Assembly: GCA_963813635.1 (NCBI GenBank)
Contig: CAWEZO010000007.1
Location: forward strand, 372,001 to 436,000
Length of the DNA: 64,000 nucleotides
Direction: 5' to 3'
DNA from: JBBRZM01 sp963813635
GTDB lineage: Bacteria; Actinomycetota; Acidimicrobiia; IMCC26256; JBBRZM01
In this document: positions 47,218-56,069 of the stretch, one piece after another
How the letters are laid out: every line of letters starts with the position of its first letter
Numbering within the stretch: position 1 is the first letter of the stretch
Translations under genes and position numbers: made by a program
The notes under the pieces: generated by a model
What the model was told of the DNA's origin: nothing
What the model saw: the letters and a program-made list of their open reading frames with translations, nothing else
Database searches by the model: none

Positions 47218-47731
47218 GTCGGCGAACTTCGACGTCGAGACGCTGGTTCTGCGCGTCCGCGAGCTCATCGAGAGCGGCCGCTCGATGCCGATGTCGGCCT
47301 CGGTGCTCGTCAACCGCGAGGAGCTCGTCGGCATGCTCGACGACGCGATCGCGCAGCTGCCCGAGGAGCTCCGCCATGCGCGCTGGCTGCTGAAGGAGCG
47401 CGAGGAGTTCCTCGCCCAGGCGAAACGTGAGGCCGACGACATCCTGGAGGCGGCGCAGGTGCAGGCGGCGCGGATGGTCGAGCGCACCGAGGTCGCGCGC
47501 GAAGCCAACCGTGTGGCCCAGAGCGTTGTCACCGCCGCCGAGGCCGAGTCCCGCCAGCTCAAGCACGAGGCCGAGGACTACGTCGACCAGAAGCTGGCCG
47601 CATTCGAGGTCGTCCTCGAGCGCACGATGCAAGCGGTGCAAAAGGGGCGCGATCGCCTCCAGGTGGTTGTCGAGCCGCTCGAAGACGAGCTCGTAGACGA
47701 CCGCGTGTTCTTCGACCAGGACGACAGGTAG
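47210..47731 (+). CDS. SepIVA/DivIVA-like coiled-coil protein, short form
   Basis: 173 residues from GTG 47210, mostly charged coiled coil. ELIESGRSMPMSASVLVNRE, ELVGMLDDAIAQLPEELRHA and AEDYVDQKLAAFEVVLERTM closely follow the start and end of mycobacterial SepIVA, a septum/elongation factor gene also placed between coaD and DUF177-rnc. This version lacks much of the central heptad repeat of the mycobacterial protein. A role in division or pole-associated cell-wall growth is inferred from position and the two matching ends. Confidence 0.75.
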   Translation: MPESANFDVETLVLRVRELIESGRSMPMSASVLVNREELVGMLDDAIAQLPEELRHARWLLKEREEFLAQAKREADDILEAAQVQAARMVERTEVAREANRVAQSVVTAAEAESRQLKHEAEDYVDQKLAAFEVVLERTMQAVQKGRDRLQVVVEPLEDELVDDRVFFDQDDR

Positions 47732-47891
47732 CCCACGATCGGGGCTGGAAATACCTGGAAAATGGGCTCACCTGCTAATCTGCGGCTGCTCGGCGCGCCG
47801 TTGAGGCGGCGCCGGGGCCCGCGACCTCCGCTTTTGCACCGGCCGCACGTTGCCCGGGCCCACATCCCGCCGGTGACCGGTATCGAACGAC

Positions 47892-48377
47892 ATGAGCGAG
47901 CTGCGCGTCGACATCGCCGATCTGCTGGCCCATCCGGGCGCGCGCCGCGAGGTGCATCTGGAGGCCGCGCTCGCTGATCTGGGCACGTCGACGGTGCACG
48001 TTGCCGCCGATCCGCCGGTGCAGCTCGATCTGTTGTTCGAACGGGTGTCCGACGGCATCATCGTGCGGGGTGACGTCTCGGCGGTCTGGCAGGCCGAGTG
48101 CAGCCGGTGCCTCACCGACCTCGAGGAGCGGATGACCCGCTCGGTCGGCGAGCTCTACGAGCCCGAACCGATCGACGGCGAGACCTACCTGCTCGAAGCC
48201 CCCGAGCTCGACCTCGAACAGCTCGTCCGCGACGCGGTGCTCCTCGAGCTCCCGCTCGCCCCGCACTGCGGGCCCGACCGGGCCGGCCAGTGCGCCGATC
48301 TCGCGGCAGCAGACGATGCTGCCGATCACTCACCGACCGACCCCCGTTGGGCCGCGCTCTCCGAGCTCGAGCTGTAG
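47892..48377 (+). CDS. YceD family protein (DUF177)
   Basis: 161 residues with the DUF177 pattern: VWQAECSRCLTDLEERMTRS (CxxC), ELYEPEPIDGETYLLEAPEL, then LDLEQLVRDAVLLELPLAPH and a later Cys pair region (HCGPDRAGQC). YceD genes are almost always directly upstream of rpmF, as here, and are linked to 23S rRNA/ribosome maturation. ATG 47892 starts it; the 160 bases upstream separate it from the SepIVA-like gene and may hold a promoter. Confidence 0.93.
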   Translation: MSELRVDIADLLAHPGARREVHLEAALADLGTSTVHVAADPPVQLDLLFERVSDGIIVRGDVSAVWQAECSRCLTDLEERMTRSVGELYEPEPIDGETYLLEAPELDLEQLVRDAVLLELPLAPHCGPDRAGQCADLAAADDAADHSPTDPRWAALSELEL

Positions 48378-48409
48378 ACGGACCGACCCCACCCACAGGA
48401 GCGCGGCAA

Positions 48410-48589
48410 ATGGCTGTTCCCAAGCGCAAGACCCCTCGAGCGAAGACCCGGCAACGCCGCGCCTCGAGCTGGCGGCTCACGGCTCCGCCGCGCTCGCTGT
48501 GCCCCAACTGCGGGTCGACGAAGTTGCCCCACACGGTGTGCGGCAACTGCGGCTGGTATCGCGGGCGCCAAGTCGTCGAGGTCGACTAG
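48410..48589 (+). CDS. rpmF: 50S ribosomal protein L32
   Basis: 59 residues from ATG 48410: MAVPKRKTPRAKTRQRRASS, then a zinc ribbon CPNCGSTKLPHTVC-GNCGWY. The C-terminal GRQVVEVD is typical. The site CAGGAGCGCGGCAA precedes the ATG. It lies between DUF177 and plsX, the standard bacterial arrangement. Confidence 0.97.
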   Translation: MAVPKRKTPRAKTRQRRASSWRLTAPPRSLCPNCGSTKLPHTVCGNCGWYRGRQVVEVD

Positions 48590-48592
48590 CGC

Positions 48593-49609
48593 GTGACGAT
48601 GACTCCCTCTGAACGACACTGCACCGTCGCGATCGACGCGATGGGCGGCGACCGGGCTCCGGGCGAGATCGTCGCCGGCGCGCTCCTCGCGCACGCCGAG
48701 CTGGGCGTGCGCGTGCTGCTCGTCGGACGGGAAGACGCGATCGTGCCGTTGCTGCCCGGCGGGAAAGCGCCCGACGGCGTCGAGATGGCGTTCGCGACCG
48801 AGGTCATCGGCATGGCCGAGGACGCCGCGTCATCCGCCCGCACCAAGAAGGACTCGTCGATCGTGCAGTGCGCGCAAGTCGTGCGTGACGGACGCGCCGA
48901 CGCGATGGTCGGTGCGGGCAACACCGGCGCCACCATGGCGGCGGCGCTGCTGCGCATGGGGCGCATCCGTGGTGTGGTGCGTCCCGCGATCGCGGTGCCG
49001 ATCCCGGTGCCCGGCGGCCGGCCCCAGTTGCTCGTCGACGGCGGCGCGACTGTCGACTGCGCGCCCGATTGGCTGGTGCAGTTCGCCCGCATGGGTCGCG
49101 AGTACGCGCGCATCCGGTTCGGCGTCGACGCTCCCACCGTGGGTCTCCTGTCGAACGGCGAGGAGCCGGGCAAGGGCGACGACCTGCGCAAGGAGACGTT
49201 CAAGCTGCTCGAAGACGTTCCGGGTTTCATCGGCAACGTCGAAGGCGGCGATCTCATGGTGCAGAAGGCAGACGTCGTCGTCACCGACGGCTTCACCGGC
49301 AACGTGACGCTGAAGAGCATCGAGGGCGCGTTCAAGGCGATCGCCGGGCTCGTGTTCGGCGTGCTCGATTCGACGCCGGAAGCGAAAGAAGCAGCCAAGG
49401 TCATCACACCGTTGCTGTTGAGCGCGGCCGCCGGCCTCGACCCCGACAGCACCGGCGGCGCAGTGCTGCTCGGTCTCAATGGTGTGTGCGTGATCTCGCA
49501 CGGCTCCTCATCGGCGCGCGCCATTGTCAACGCCACGCGCGTGGCAGCGGAATGTGTCGGCGCCGACGTCGTCACCCGCACGAAGGAGGCACTTGCCCAT
49601 GCCGGCTGA
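48593..49609 (+). CDS. plsX: Phosphate acyltransferase PlsX
   Basis: 338 residues (GTG 48593; ATG 48599 is the alternative). PlsX makes acyl-phosphate from acyl-ACP for phospholipid synthesis. Seen: VAIDAMGGDRAPGEIVAGAL, ADAMVGAGNTGATMAAALLR, VGLLSNGEEPGKGDDLRKET, GNVEGGDLMVQKADVVVTDG, FTGNVTLKSIEGAFKAIAGL, GGAVLLGLNGVCVISHGSSS. The frame is intact. It overlaps acpP by about 11 bases, so the lipid genes are translated together. Confidence 0.95.
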   Translation: MTMTPSERHCTVAIDAMGGDRAPGEIVAGALLAHAELGVRVLLVGREDAIVPLLPGGKAPDGVEMAFATEVIGMAEDAASSARTKKDSSIVQCAQVVRDGRADAMVGAGNTGATMAAALLRMGRIRGVVRPAIAVPIPVPGGRPQLLVDGGATVDCAPDWLVQFARMGREYARIRFGVDAPTVGLLSNGEEPGKGDDLRKETFKLLEDVPGFIGNVEGGDLMVQKADVVVTDGFTGNVTLKSIEGAFKAIAGLVFGVLDSTPEAKEAAKVITPLLLSAAAGLDPDSTGGAVLLGLNGVCVISHGSSSARAIVNATRVAAECVGADVVTRTKEALAHAG

Positions 49610-49898
49610 GACGCACGTCGAGCAGGGGCCGATCGGCCCCGACGAGGTGTTCCGCATCTTGCGCGAGCGCCTCGCCGAGATCCTCGAGATCGACGAGGCG
49701 CGCATCACGCTCGACAGCAAGTTCGCCGGAGACCTCGACGCCGACTCGCTCGCGCTCATCGAGCTTGTCGAGGCGCTCGAAGACGAGCTGGGGGAGCGCA
49801 CGGTCGGCTTCAGCATCGACGACGAGGATCTCGGCGACCTGCACACTGTTCGTGAAGCCGTCGACTACGTCGGTGTCCGACTCGGTCTCGCGAGCTGA
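49599..49898 (+). CDS. acpP: Acyl carrier protein
   Basis: 99 residues from ATG 49599, with AAGGAGG upstream inside plsX. The phosphopantetheine-attachment motif is DADSLALIELVEALEDELGE (DSL serine), preceded by the usual helix IGPDEVFRILRERLAEILEI and followed by acidic SIDDEDLGDLHTVREAVDYV. It carries growing acyl chains for fatty-acid synthesis and serves PlsX. Slightly longer than the typical 80 residues because of an N-terminal extension MPAETHVEQGP. Confidence 0.94.
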   Translation: MPAETHVEQGPIGPDEVFRILRERLAEILEIDEARITLDSKFAGDLDADSLALIELVEALEDELGERTVGFSIDDEDLGDLHTVREAVDYVGVRLGLAS

Positions 49899-49908
49899 GG
49901 CAGTGGCG

Positions 49909-50685
49909 ATGGCCCAGCGCGAGCAGAGCACCCCGCAGACGAGCCCGGCGCAGCTCCTCGAAGCGACGATCGGTTTCGTGTTCTCCGATACCACGCTGCT
50001 CGAGCGGGCGCTCGCGCACCGCTCGTACTGCGCCGAGCATGCCGACGTTCGCTCCAACGAGCGCCTCGAGTTCCTCGGTGACTCGGTGCTCGGGCTCGCC
50101 GTGACCGAGTACGTGTTCCGCACCAACCCCCAGCTTCCCGAGGGCGAGCTCGCCAAAGTGCGCGCCTCGGTGGTCAACGCGGAGACGCTCGCCGAAGTTG
50201 CCCGTGAGATCGACTTGGGCGCCGCGCTCCTCCTCGGCCGGGGCGAGGACGCCAGTGGCGGACGCGAGAAGCCGTCCATCCTGTCGGACGGGCTCGAGGC
50301 GCTCATTGCAGCGGTGTACGTCGACGGCGGGTACGAGTGTGCAGCGGCGCTCGTGCTGCGGTTGTTGCGTACGCGCATCGACGAGGGTGCGACCGGCCCC
50401 GGGGGTCACGACTACAAGACTCGCCTGCAGGAGCTGGTCGCGCAGCGTTTCGACCAGCTCCCGCGGTACCGCGTGCGCCATGAAGGCCCCGATCACTCGA
50501 AGCGGTTCTTCGCCACGGTGCGGGTTGCGGGCGAGATCCAGGGCACCGGCGAAGGTCGTTCGAAGAAGCAGGCCGAGCAAGTCGCCGCGCGCGCCGCCTG
50601 GTTTCATCTGCGCGAGTCGGATATGGCCGGGGCGTCCGACGCTACGGAGGACCACGCGTCCTCGTCTGGGGACCGGAATGCCTGA
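49909..50685 (+). CDS. rnc: Ribonuclease III
   Basis: 258 residues; ATG 49909 is spaced eight bases from GAGG, GTG 49903 is the alternative. It cuts double-stranded RNA in rRNA and mRNA processing. Seen: the signature NERLEFLGDSVLGLAVTEYV with catalytic Glu/Asp, FVFSDTTLLERALAHRSY, ILSDGLEALIAAVYVDGGYE (second acidic cluster), and a C-terminal dsRNA-binding domain DYKTRLQELVAQRFDQLPRY through GRSKKQAEQVAARAAW. The frame is intact. It overlaps the mutM start by eight bases. Confidence 0.95.
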   Translation: MAQREQSTPQTSPAQLLEATIGFVFSDTTLLERALAHRSYCAEHADVRSNERLEFLGDSVLGLAVTEYVFRTNPQLPEGELAKVRASVVNAETLAEVAREIDLGAALLLGRGEDASGGREKPSILSDGLEALIAAVYVDGGYECAAALVLRLLRTRIDEGATGPGGHDYKTRLQELVAQRFDQLPRYRVRHEGPDHSKRFFATVRVAGEIQGTGEGRSKKQAEQVAARAAWFHLRESDMAGASDATEDHASSSGDRNA

Positions 50686-51517
50686 GCTGCCCGAGGTCGA
50701 GGTCGTGCGCCGCGACCTCGAGCGGGAGATCGTGGGCAAGAAGATCAAGACGGTCGAGGCCGACGGCATGCGTTCGATTCGCCGTCACCACAACCGCAAG
50801 CAGTTCGCGAGCCGCCTCGAGGGGAAGAAGATCACCGGTGTCGAGCGGCGGGGCAAGTACATCCTGTGCCGCCTCGATGATGGCGACGTGCTCGTCATCC
50901 ACCTCGGCATGTCGGGTCAGCTGCTGCGAGCCAAGGGTAAGAGCGAGAAGACCGCAAAGCACACGCACGTGACGATCACGTTCACGCAAGGCGGCCAGCT
51001 GCGGTTCGTCGATCCGCGGACGTTCGGTGAGATGTTCGTCGCGCAATCGGACGCGGTCGAGAAAGACCTCGTCGAGCTCGGTCACCTCGGGATGGACCCG
51101 CTCGAGGTGTCGATGTCGTGGGATTCGTTCGGGCGCCTCGTCGCCGACCGGCACCAGAAGCTCAAGCCGTTGCTCATGGACCAGAAGTTCCTGGCCGGGA
51201 TCGGCAACATCTACAGCGACGAGATCCTGTTCACCGCGGGGTTGCGCTGGGACCGCATGAGCGACTCGCTCTCGGCGCAGGAGATTCGCCGGCTGTACCG
51301 CGCGATGGTCGAGACGCTCCAGGACGCGGTGAAATACCGCGGCTCGTCACTCGCCGACGAGCAGTACGTGGATCTGTTCGGCAAGCCGGGCGAATACCAG
51401 CTCCAGCACAAGGTGTACGCCCGTGAGGGCGAGGCGTGCCGCCGGTGCCGCCACCCGATCGTCAGGGTCCGTACCGGAGGACGCTCCACGTTCTTCTGCG
51501 ACGCCTGTCAGGTGTGA
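50678..51517 (+). CDS. mutM: Formamidopyrimidine-DNA glycosylase
   Basis: 279 residues, bifunctional glycosylase/AP lyase removing 8-oxoguanine and FaPy lesions. The N-terminal MPELPEVEVVRRDLEREIVG supplies the catalytic Pro2 and Glu3 after Met removal; a beta-hairpin Lys lies in VERRGKYILCRLDDGDVLVI. H2TH region: LLMDQKFLAGIGNIYSDEIL. The C-terminal zinc finger is CRRCRHPIV-FFCDACQ. The frame is intact. Its stop overlaps the acylphosphatase start. Confidence 0.96.
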   Translation: MPELPEVEVVRRDLEREIVGKKIKTVEADGMRSIRRHHNRKQFASRLEGKKITGVERRGKYILCRLDDGDVLVIHLGMSGQLLRAKGKSEKTAKHTHVTITFTQGGQLRFVDPRTFGEMFVAQSDAVEKDLVELGHLGMDPLEVSMSWDSFGRLVADRHQKLKPLLMDQKFLAGIGNIYSDEILFTAGLRWDRMSDSLSAQEIRRLYRAMVETLQDAVKYRGSSLADEQYVDLFGKPGEYQLQHKVYAREGEACRRCRHPIVRVRTGGRSTFFCDACQV

Positions 51518-51795
51518 GCGCCGCGCCGCGGGTGCGTCGTCGGGTCGTCGTGTCGGGGCGCGTCCAAGGTGTGTGGTTCCGCCAGTCGTGCGCGGATCAG
51601 GCCCGGGCGCGCGGCGTGACCGGCTGGGTCCGAAACCGCGACAACGGCGCGGTCGAGGCCGTGCTCGAAGGCCCCGAAGCCGCCGTTGAAGCGGTGGTCG
51701 CCTGGTGCCGTATGGGCCCGCCGCATGCGTCGGTCGAACGCGTCGAGGTGCAGACCGAGACGCCGGTAGGGGAAGCCAGCTTTCGAGCCCGCTAA
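51514..51795 (+). CDS. acyP: Acylphosphatase
   Basis: 93 residues from GTG 51514. Hydrolyses acyl-phosphates such as carbamoyl- and 1,3-bisphosphoglycerate. The phosphate-binding cradle VSGRVQGVWFRQSC with its catalytic Arg and the catalytic Asn of GVTGWVRNRDNGAVEAVLEG are present. The GTG overlaps the mutM TGA (GTGTGA), so the two are translationally coupled, as in other actinobacteria upstream of smc. Confidence 0.93.
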   Translation: MSAAPRVRRRVVVSGRVQGVWFRQSCADQARARGVTGWVRNRDNGAVEAVLEGPEAAVEAVVAWCRMGPPHASVERVEVQTETPVGEASFRAR

Positions 51796-51863
51796 CCGAG
51801 ATTGCCCCGGGAATCGGGTGCGGCCTCGCTACCATCCGACAGCGGAGAAAGGGGTCCGACCGG

Positions 51864-54800
51864 GTGTTCCTCAAGTCACTCACCCTCAAAGGGTTCAAGT
51901 CGTTTGCCGACCGGACCACCCTCGAGTTCGAGCCGGGGGTCACGGTCGTCGTCGGTCCCAACGGGTCCGGAAAGTCGAACCTCGTCGACGCGGTCGCGTG
52001 GGTGCTCGGCGCCCAGGGCCCGCGCACGCTGCGCGGCGGCAAGATGGACGACTTCATCTTTGCCGGCACGCCCGGTCGCGCCGCGCTGGGCCGGGCCGAG
52101 GTGTCACTCACGATCGACAACACCGCGGGCCTGCTCCCGATCGAGTTCACGGAGCTCACGATCACACGCACGCTCTTTCGCTCGGGCGACTCCGAGTACC
52201 AGCTGAACGGCGCGCCGTGCCGGCTCCTCGACATCCAGGAGCTCCTGTCCGACACCGGCATCGGGCGCCAGCAGCACGTCATCGTGGGCCAGGGCCAGCT
52301 CGACGCAGTGCTCAACGCCCGGCCCGAGGACCGGCGGGCGATCATCGAGGAAGCGGCGGGTGTGTTGAAGTACCGCAAGCGCCGCGAGCGCGCCGAACGT
52401 CGCCTCGAGGCGACCGAAGGCAACTTGCTGCGGCTCAACGACCTCGTACGTGAGGTGCGGCGCCAGCTCACGCCGCTGCATCGCCAAGCCGACGCGGCGC
52501 GCCGCCACGGTGGAATCGTCGCCGAGCTGCGCGCGATTCGACTCCACCTCGCGGGCCACGAGATCGCGGGACTCCAAGCCCGCATCGAACGGCTGCGCGA
52601 CACACGCACCGAGCTCAACGCGACCGACACGTCGGTACGAGCGCGGCTCCGCGAGCTCGACGAAGCCGTGATCGAGGCCGAGCACACGCTCACCGCCATG
52701 GGCGACGACGATCTTGCCGAGTCGCTCGTGCGAGTGGAGTCGTTGCGCGAGCGCGGCCGCGGCTTTGCTGCCCTTGTCACCGAAAAGCAACGCGGCCTCG
52801 AACGCGAGCTCGGCGCCATCGCCGATGAAGGTGTGGTCGAGACGCTCGTCGCCGACGCGGGCGCGGTCCGCGCCGAGCTGACCGACGCCGACGAGCGCGC
52901 GACGTCACTCGCGCCGCAGCTCGATCATCTCGACGAGGCCGAGCGTCTTGTGGCCGATGCACGAGCCGCCATCGACAGTGGTGCGCTCGATCGGGCGGTC
53001 GAGGGTGCATACGTGGCGCGTGACACGGCCGAGGCCCGTGTCATCGAAGCCGACGAGCACTGGCGCGCGGCCGAGGCCGAGGTCTCGCGGTGGCGGGCAC
53101 GGGCCGAAGCGCTCGACCTCTCGCTCGGAGCGGTCCGCGCCGCGGGCGGCGCCGCCGAGCTCGACGGCATCGCCGGGATCGAAGGTCCGCTGGTCGACCA
53201 TCTCGAGATCCAACCTGGAGCCGAAGCCGCAGTCGCGTCGGCGCTCGGCGACGCGATGCGCGCCGTCGTGGTCGGCAGCGGCGACGCGGCCCGGCGCGCG
53301 CTTCGCCGCCTCGCCGACGGTGACGCGCACGCGCTGCTGCTCGTGGTCGACACCGCGCACGGTGACGCGACGCAGGGCGAGTTCGTGCCGTCCGGCAGCC
53401 GTGCCCTGCTCGACTGCGTTCGTGCCCGGCTTTCCGGGCTGCAACCCGTTCTCGCCCACCTGCTCGCCCGCACCGTCATGGTCGAAACCGGCTGGGAAGC
53501 TGCGCTCGACCTCGCGCTCGCACATCAAGGCCTCATCGTCGTCACGCCCGCGGGTGACCGCTTCGGTGGGCTAGGCCCGTGGCGCGTCGGCGGTGAGCGC
53601 GGCGCCGGCGTCACGCAAGCCGCGCTCGACGAGGCAGTCGAGCGCGCAACCACCGCGGAACACAGCCGCGCGGCAGCCGAGACCGCGGTGATCGAAGCGC
53701 GCGCGACGCTGACGACGGCTCGCGCCCGGGCGGTCACGGCCGACGAGGCACGCCGCCAGGCCCAGGCCGATCTCGATCAGCGCCGAGCCGCCGCGACGAT
53801 GTTGCGGCGCGACCTCGAGGTTCGTGCCGCCGCGATCGAGGAGCGACGCGTCGTGCTCGCCCGCCGCCTCGAGGAGGTGGAGCGCCGGCTCGCGGCGCGC
53901 GATCCCGAGGCGCAGGCAACGGCCGAGCGTCGCCGGAGCGGGCTCGTCGAGCGCGCCCGGGCATACGAGCAGCTCAGTGCCGGCATCGCGCGGCATCTCG
54001 CCGCCGTTGACACGCTGCACGAGCGGCTCGGCGAGCGCCGCCGGCGCCAGTCGGAGGCTGCCCGCGCGTCAGGGGAGCAGCTCGACGTGCTGCGCGGCGA
54101 ACGGGCAACGCTCGAGGAGCAGCTCGCGGGCGTGCGCGAGCGCGCCGGCCGCGCCGAGATCGACGGCGCGGAGACGAAGCTTCGGCTCGAAACCGCGGTC
54201 GAGAAGCTCCGCACCGAGTTCGACTGCGAACCCGCCGTCGCACTCGATGCACCCAAGCCCGACGTACCCGAGGGCACCACCCTCGCGGGTCGCGCACGCG
54301 AGCTCGACCGTGAGCTGCGGCTGATGGGACCGATCAACCCCCTCGCGCTCCAAGAGCACGACGCGTTGCAGGTACGCCACGAGTTCCTGCAACAGCAGCT
54401 CGAGGACGTGAAGCAGAGCCGCCGCGAGCTGCACCGGGTGATCAAGGCCGTCGACCGCGAGATCATCATGGTCTTCCAAGCCGCGTGGGACGACGTGAGC
54501 CGGCACTTCACCGCGTTGTTCTCGACCTTGTTCCCCGGCGGCGGCGGCATGTTGTCGTTGACCGATCCCGACGACGTGCTCAACACCGGGATCGAGATCG
54601 AGGCCCGTCCGTCGGGCAAGAACGTGCGGCGGCTCTCACTGCTCTCGGGCGGCGAGCGCTCGCTCACCGCGCTGGCCTACCTGTTCGCGGTGTTCCGCGC
54701 GCGTCCCTCTCCCTTCTACCTCCTCGACGAGGTGGAAGCCGCGCTCGACGACGTCAACCTCCATCGCTTCCTCGATCTGGTGCACGAGTTTCGCGGCGAG

Positions 54801-54950
54801 GCGCAGTTGGTGGTCGTGTCGCATCAGAAGCGCACGATGGAGGCGGCCGACTGTCTCTACGGCGTCTCGATGCCGCCGGGCGGCTCGAGTCGCGTCGTGA
54901 GTCAGCGCATCACGGGCGATCTCGTGCACGACGAGATCGTGCTCTCGTAG
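51864..54950 (+). CDS. smc: Chromosome segregation protein SMC
   Basis: 1028 residues from GTG 51864. N-terminal ATPase half: LKSLTLKGFKSFADRTTLEF and Walker A GPNGSGKSN (31-39). Long coiled-coil arms flank a hinge (LDGIAGIEGPLVDHLEIQPG onward). C-terminal half: signature LLSGGERSLTALAYLFAVFR near residue 927 and Walker B FYLLDEVEAALDDVNLHRFL near 952. It is about 130-170 residues shorter than typical SMCs, probably in the arms. It condenses and segregates the chromosome with ScpA/ScpB, whose genes are not in the window. The frame is intact. Confidence 0.96.
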   Translation: MFLKSLTLKGFKSFADRTTLEFEPGVTVVVGPNGSGKSNLVDAVAWVLGAQGPRTLRGGKMDDFIFAGTPGRAALGRAEVSLTIDNTAGLLPIEFTELTITRTLFRSGDSEYQLNGAPCRLLDIQELLSDTGIGRQQHVIVGQGQLDAVLNARPEDRRAIIEEAAGVLKYRKRRERAERRLEATEGNLLRLNDLVREVRRQLTPLHRQADAARRHGGIVAELRAIRLHLAGHEIAGLQARIERLRDTRTELNATDTSVRARLRELDEAVIEAEHTLTAMGDDDLAESLVRVESLRERGRGFAALVTEKQRGLERELGAIADEGVVETLVADAGAVRAELTDADERATSLAPQLDHLDEAERLVADARAAIDSGALDRAVEGAYVARDTAEARVIEADEHWRAAEAEVSRWRARAEALDLSLGAVRAAGGAAELDGIAGIEGPLVDHLEIQPGAEAAVASALGDAMRAVVVGSGDAARRALRRLADGDAHALLLVVDTAHGDATQGEFVPSGSRALLDCVRARLSGLQPVLAHLLARTVMVETGWEAALDLALAHQGLIVVTPAGDRFGGLGPWRVGGERGAGVTQAALDEAVERATTAEHSRAAAETAVIEARATLTTARARAVTADEARRQAQADLDQRRAAATMLRRDLEVRAAAIEERRVVLARRLEEVERRLAARDPEAQATAERRRSGLVERARAYEQLSAGIARHLAAVDTLHERLGERRRRQSEAARASGEQLDVLRGERATLEEQLAGVRERAGRAEIDGAETKLRLETAVEKLRTEFDCEPAVALDAPKPDVPEGTTLAGRARELDRELRLMGPINPLALQEHDALQVRHEFLQQQLEDVKQSRRELHRVIKAVDREIIMVFQAAWDDVSRHFTALFSTLFPGGGGMLSLTDPDDVLNTGIEIEARPSGKNVRRLSLLSGGERSLTALAYLFAVFRARPSPFYLLDEVEAALDDVNLHRFLDLVHEFRGEAQLVVVSHQKRTMEAADCLYGVSMPPGGSSRVVSQRITGDLVHDEIVLS

Positions 54951-54997
54951 CAACAGTGCGGGCTTCGTGAGGTCGGCCGGATAGCGTCGCGTCACCC

Positions 54998-56014
54998 ATG
55001 GTCCTCGAACGTCTCATTCGCGCGGTCGCGACGCAGGTGCAGATCACGCCGGCCCCGAAGGTCGACGCGTGCGGGCCGAAAGGTCAGCAGTCGTGGGCGT
55101 GCTCGACGGCCTACGACCTCAGCCACAACAAGAGCGTCGCCGAGACCGCGGACGCGTTGGCGAAGCCGCTCAAGATCGCGCTGATCCTGCTCGTCGCGTA
55201 CCTCGCGGTGCGGATCTCACGCCTCTTCATCAAGCGGGTGGTGCGCCACCTCCAAGACGAAGGGACGCGAGACAAGCTCACCGAGATTCGCAGAAAGACC
55301 GGGCTCGCGCTTCTCGACACGAGCCCGACACCGACCATACGGCGCATGCAGCGGGCCGCGACGCTCGGCGCGGTGCTGCGCAGCATCGTCACGGTCGTCA
55401 TCTGGTCGATCGCCTTCCTGCTCGTGCTGGGGGAGTTCGACATCAACCTCACGCCGCTGATCGCCGGCGCAGGCGTGATCGGCGTCGCGCTCGCTTTCGG
55501 CGCGCAGAGCATCGTCCGCGACCTGCTCACGGGCATGTTCATGCTCCTGGAAGACCAGTTCGGTGTCGGCGACGTGATCGACGCCGGCTCGGCGATCGGC
55601 ACGGTCGAGGGCGTCAGCTTGCGCACCACGCGCCTGCGTGATGTCGAGGGCGTTGTCTGGCACATCCCCAACGGCGAGATCAAACGGGTCGGCAACAAGT
55701 CGCAGCAGTGGTCGCGCGCCGTTCTCGACATCGCCGTGGCGTACGAGACCGACATCCCCGGCGCGATCGACGTGATCAAGCGCACCGCCGACGACATGTG
55801 GCGCGACGAGGCGTTCGCCGGGGTCATCCTCGATGAGCCGGAGGTGTGGGGTGTCGAGGAGCTCGGCGTCGATCGGATCCTCATCCGGCTGGTCGTCAAG
55901 ACGCGGCCGCTCGAGCAGTGGAACGTCGCCCGCGAGCTCCGAGCGCGGATCAAAGCCGCGTTCGACGCCGCCGGCATCGTGATGCCGGGCACCGCTTCGA
56001 CGCCCGGGGACTGA
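54998..56014 (+). CDS. MscS family mechanosensitive ion channel
   Basis: 338 residues. Three membrane helices: about 55-80, 123-145 and the pore helix IAGAGVIGVALAFGAQSIVR with its Gly/Ala packing pattern. The beta domain follows: DLLTGMFMLLEDQFGVGDVI, GTVEGVSLRTTRLRDVEGVV, WHIPNGEIKRVGNKSQQWSR, all typical of MscS. The first 50 residues contain two cysteines (VDACGPKGQQSWACSTAYD), unusual for the family and perhaps disulphide-bonded outside the membrane. Opens on membrane tension during hypo-osmotic shock. It sits between smc and ftsY. Confidence 0.92.
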   Translation: MVLERLIRAVATQVQITPAPKVDACGPKGQQSWACSTAYDLSHNKSVAETADALAKPLKIALILLVAYLAVRISRLFIKRVVRHLQDEGTRDKLTEIRRKTGLALLDTSPTPTIRRMQRAATLGAVLRSIVTVVIWSIAFLLVLGEFDINLTPLIAGAGVIGVALAFGAQSIVRDLLTGMFMLLEDQFGVGDVIDAGSAIGTVEGVSLRTTRLRDVEGVVWHIPNGEIKRVGNKSQQWSRAVLDIAVAYETDIPGAIDVIKRTADDMWRDEAFAGVILDEPEVWGVEELGVDRILIRLVVKTRPLEQWNVARELRARIKAAFDAAGIVMPGTASTPGD

Positions 56015-56069
56015 TTCGCGAGCGACAGCGGCCGGTAGAGTCGGGACTTCCCCTCCTCGAGGAACGCCA

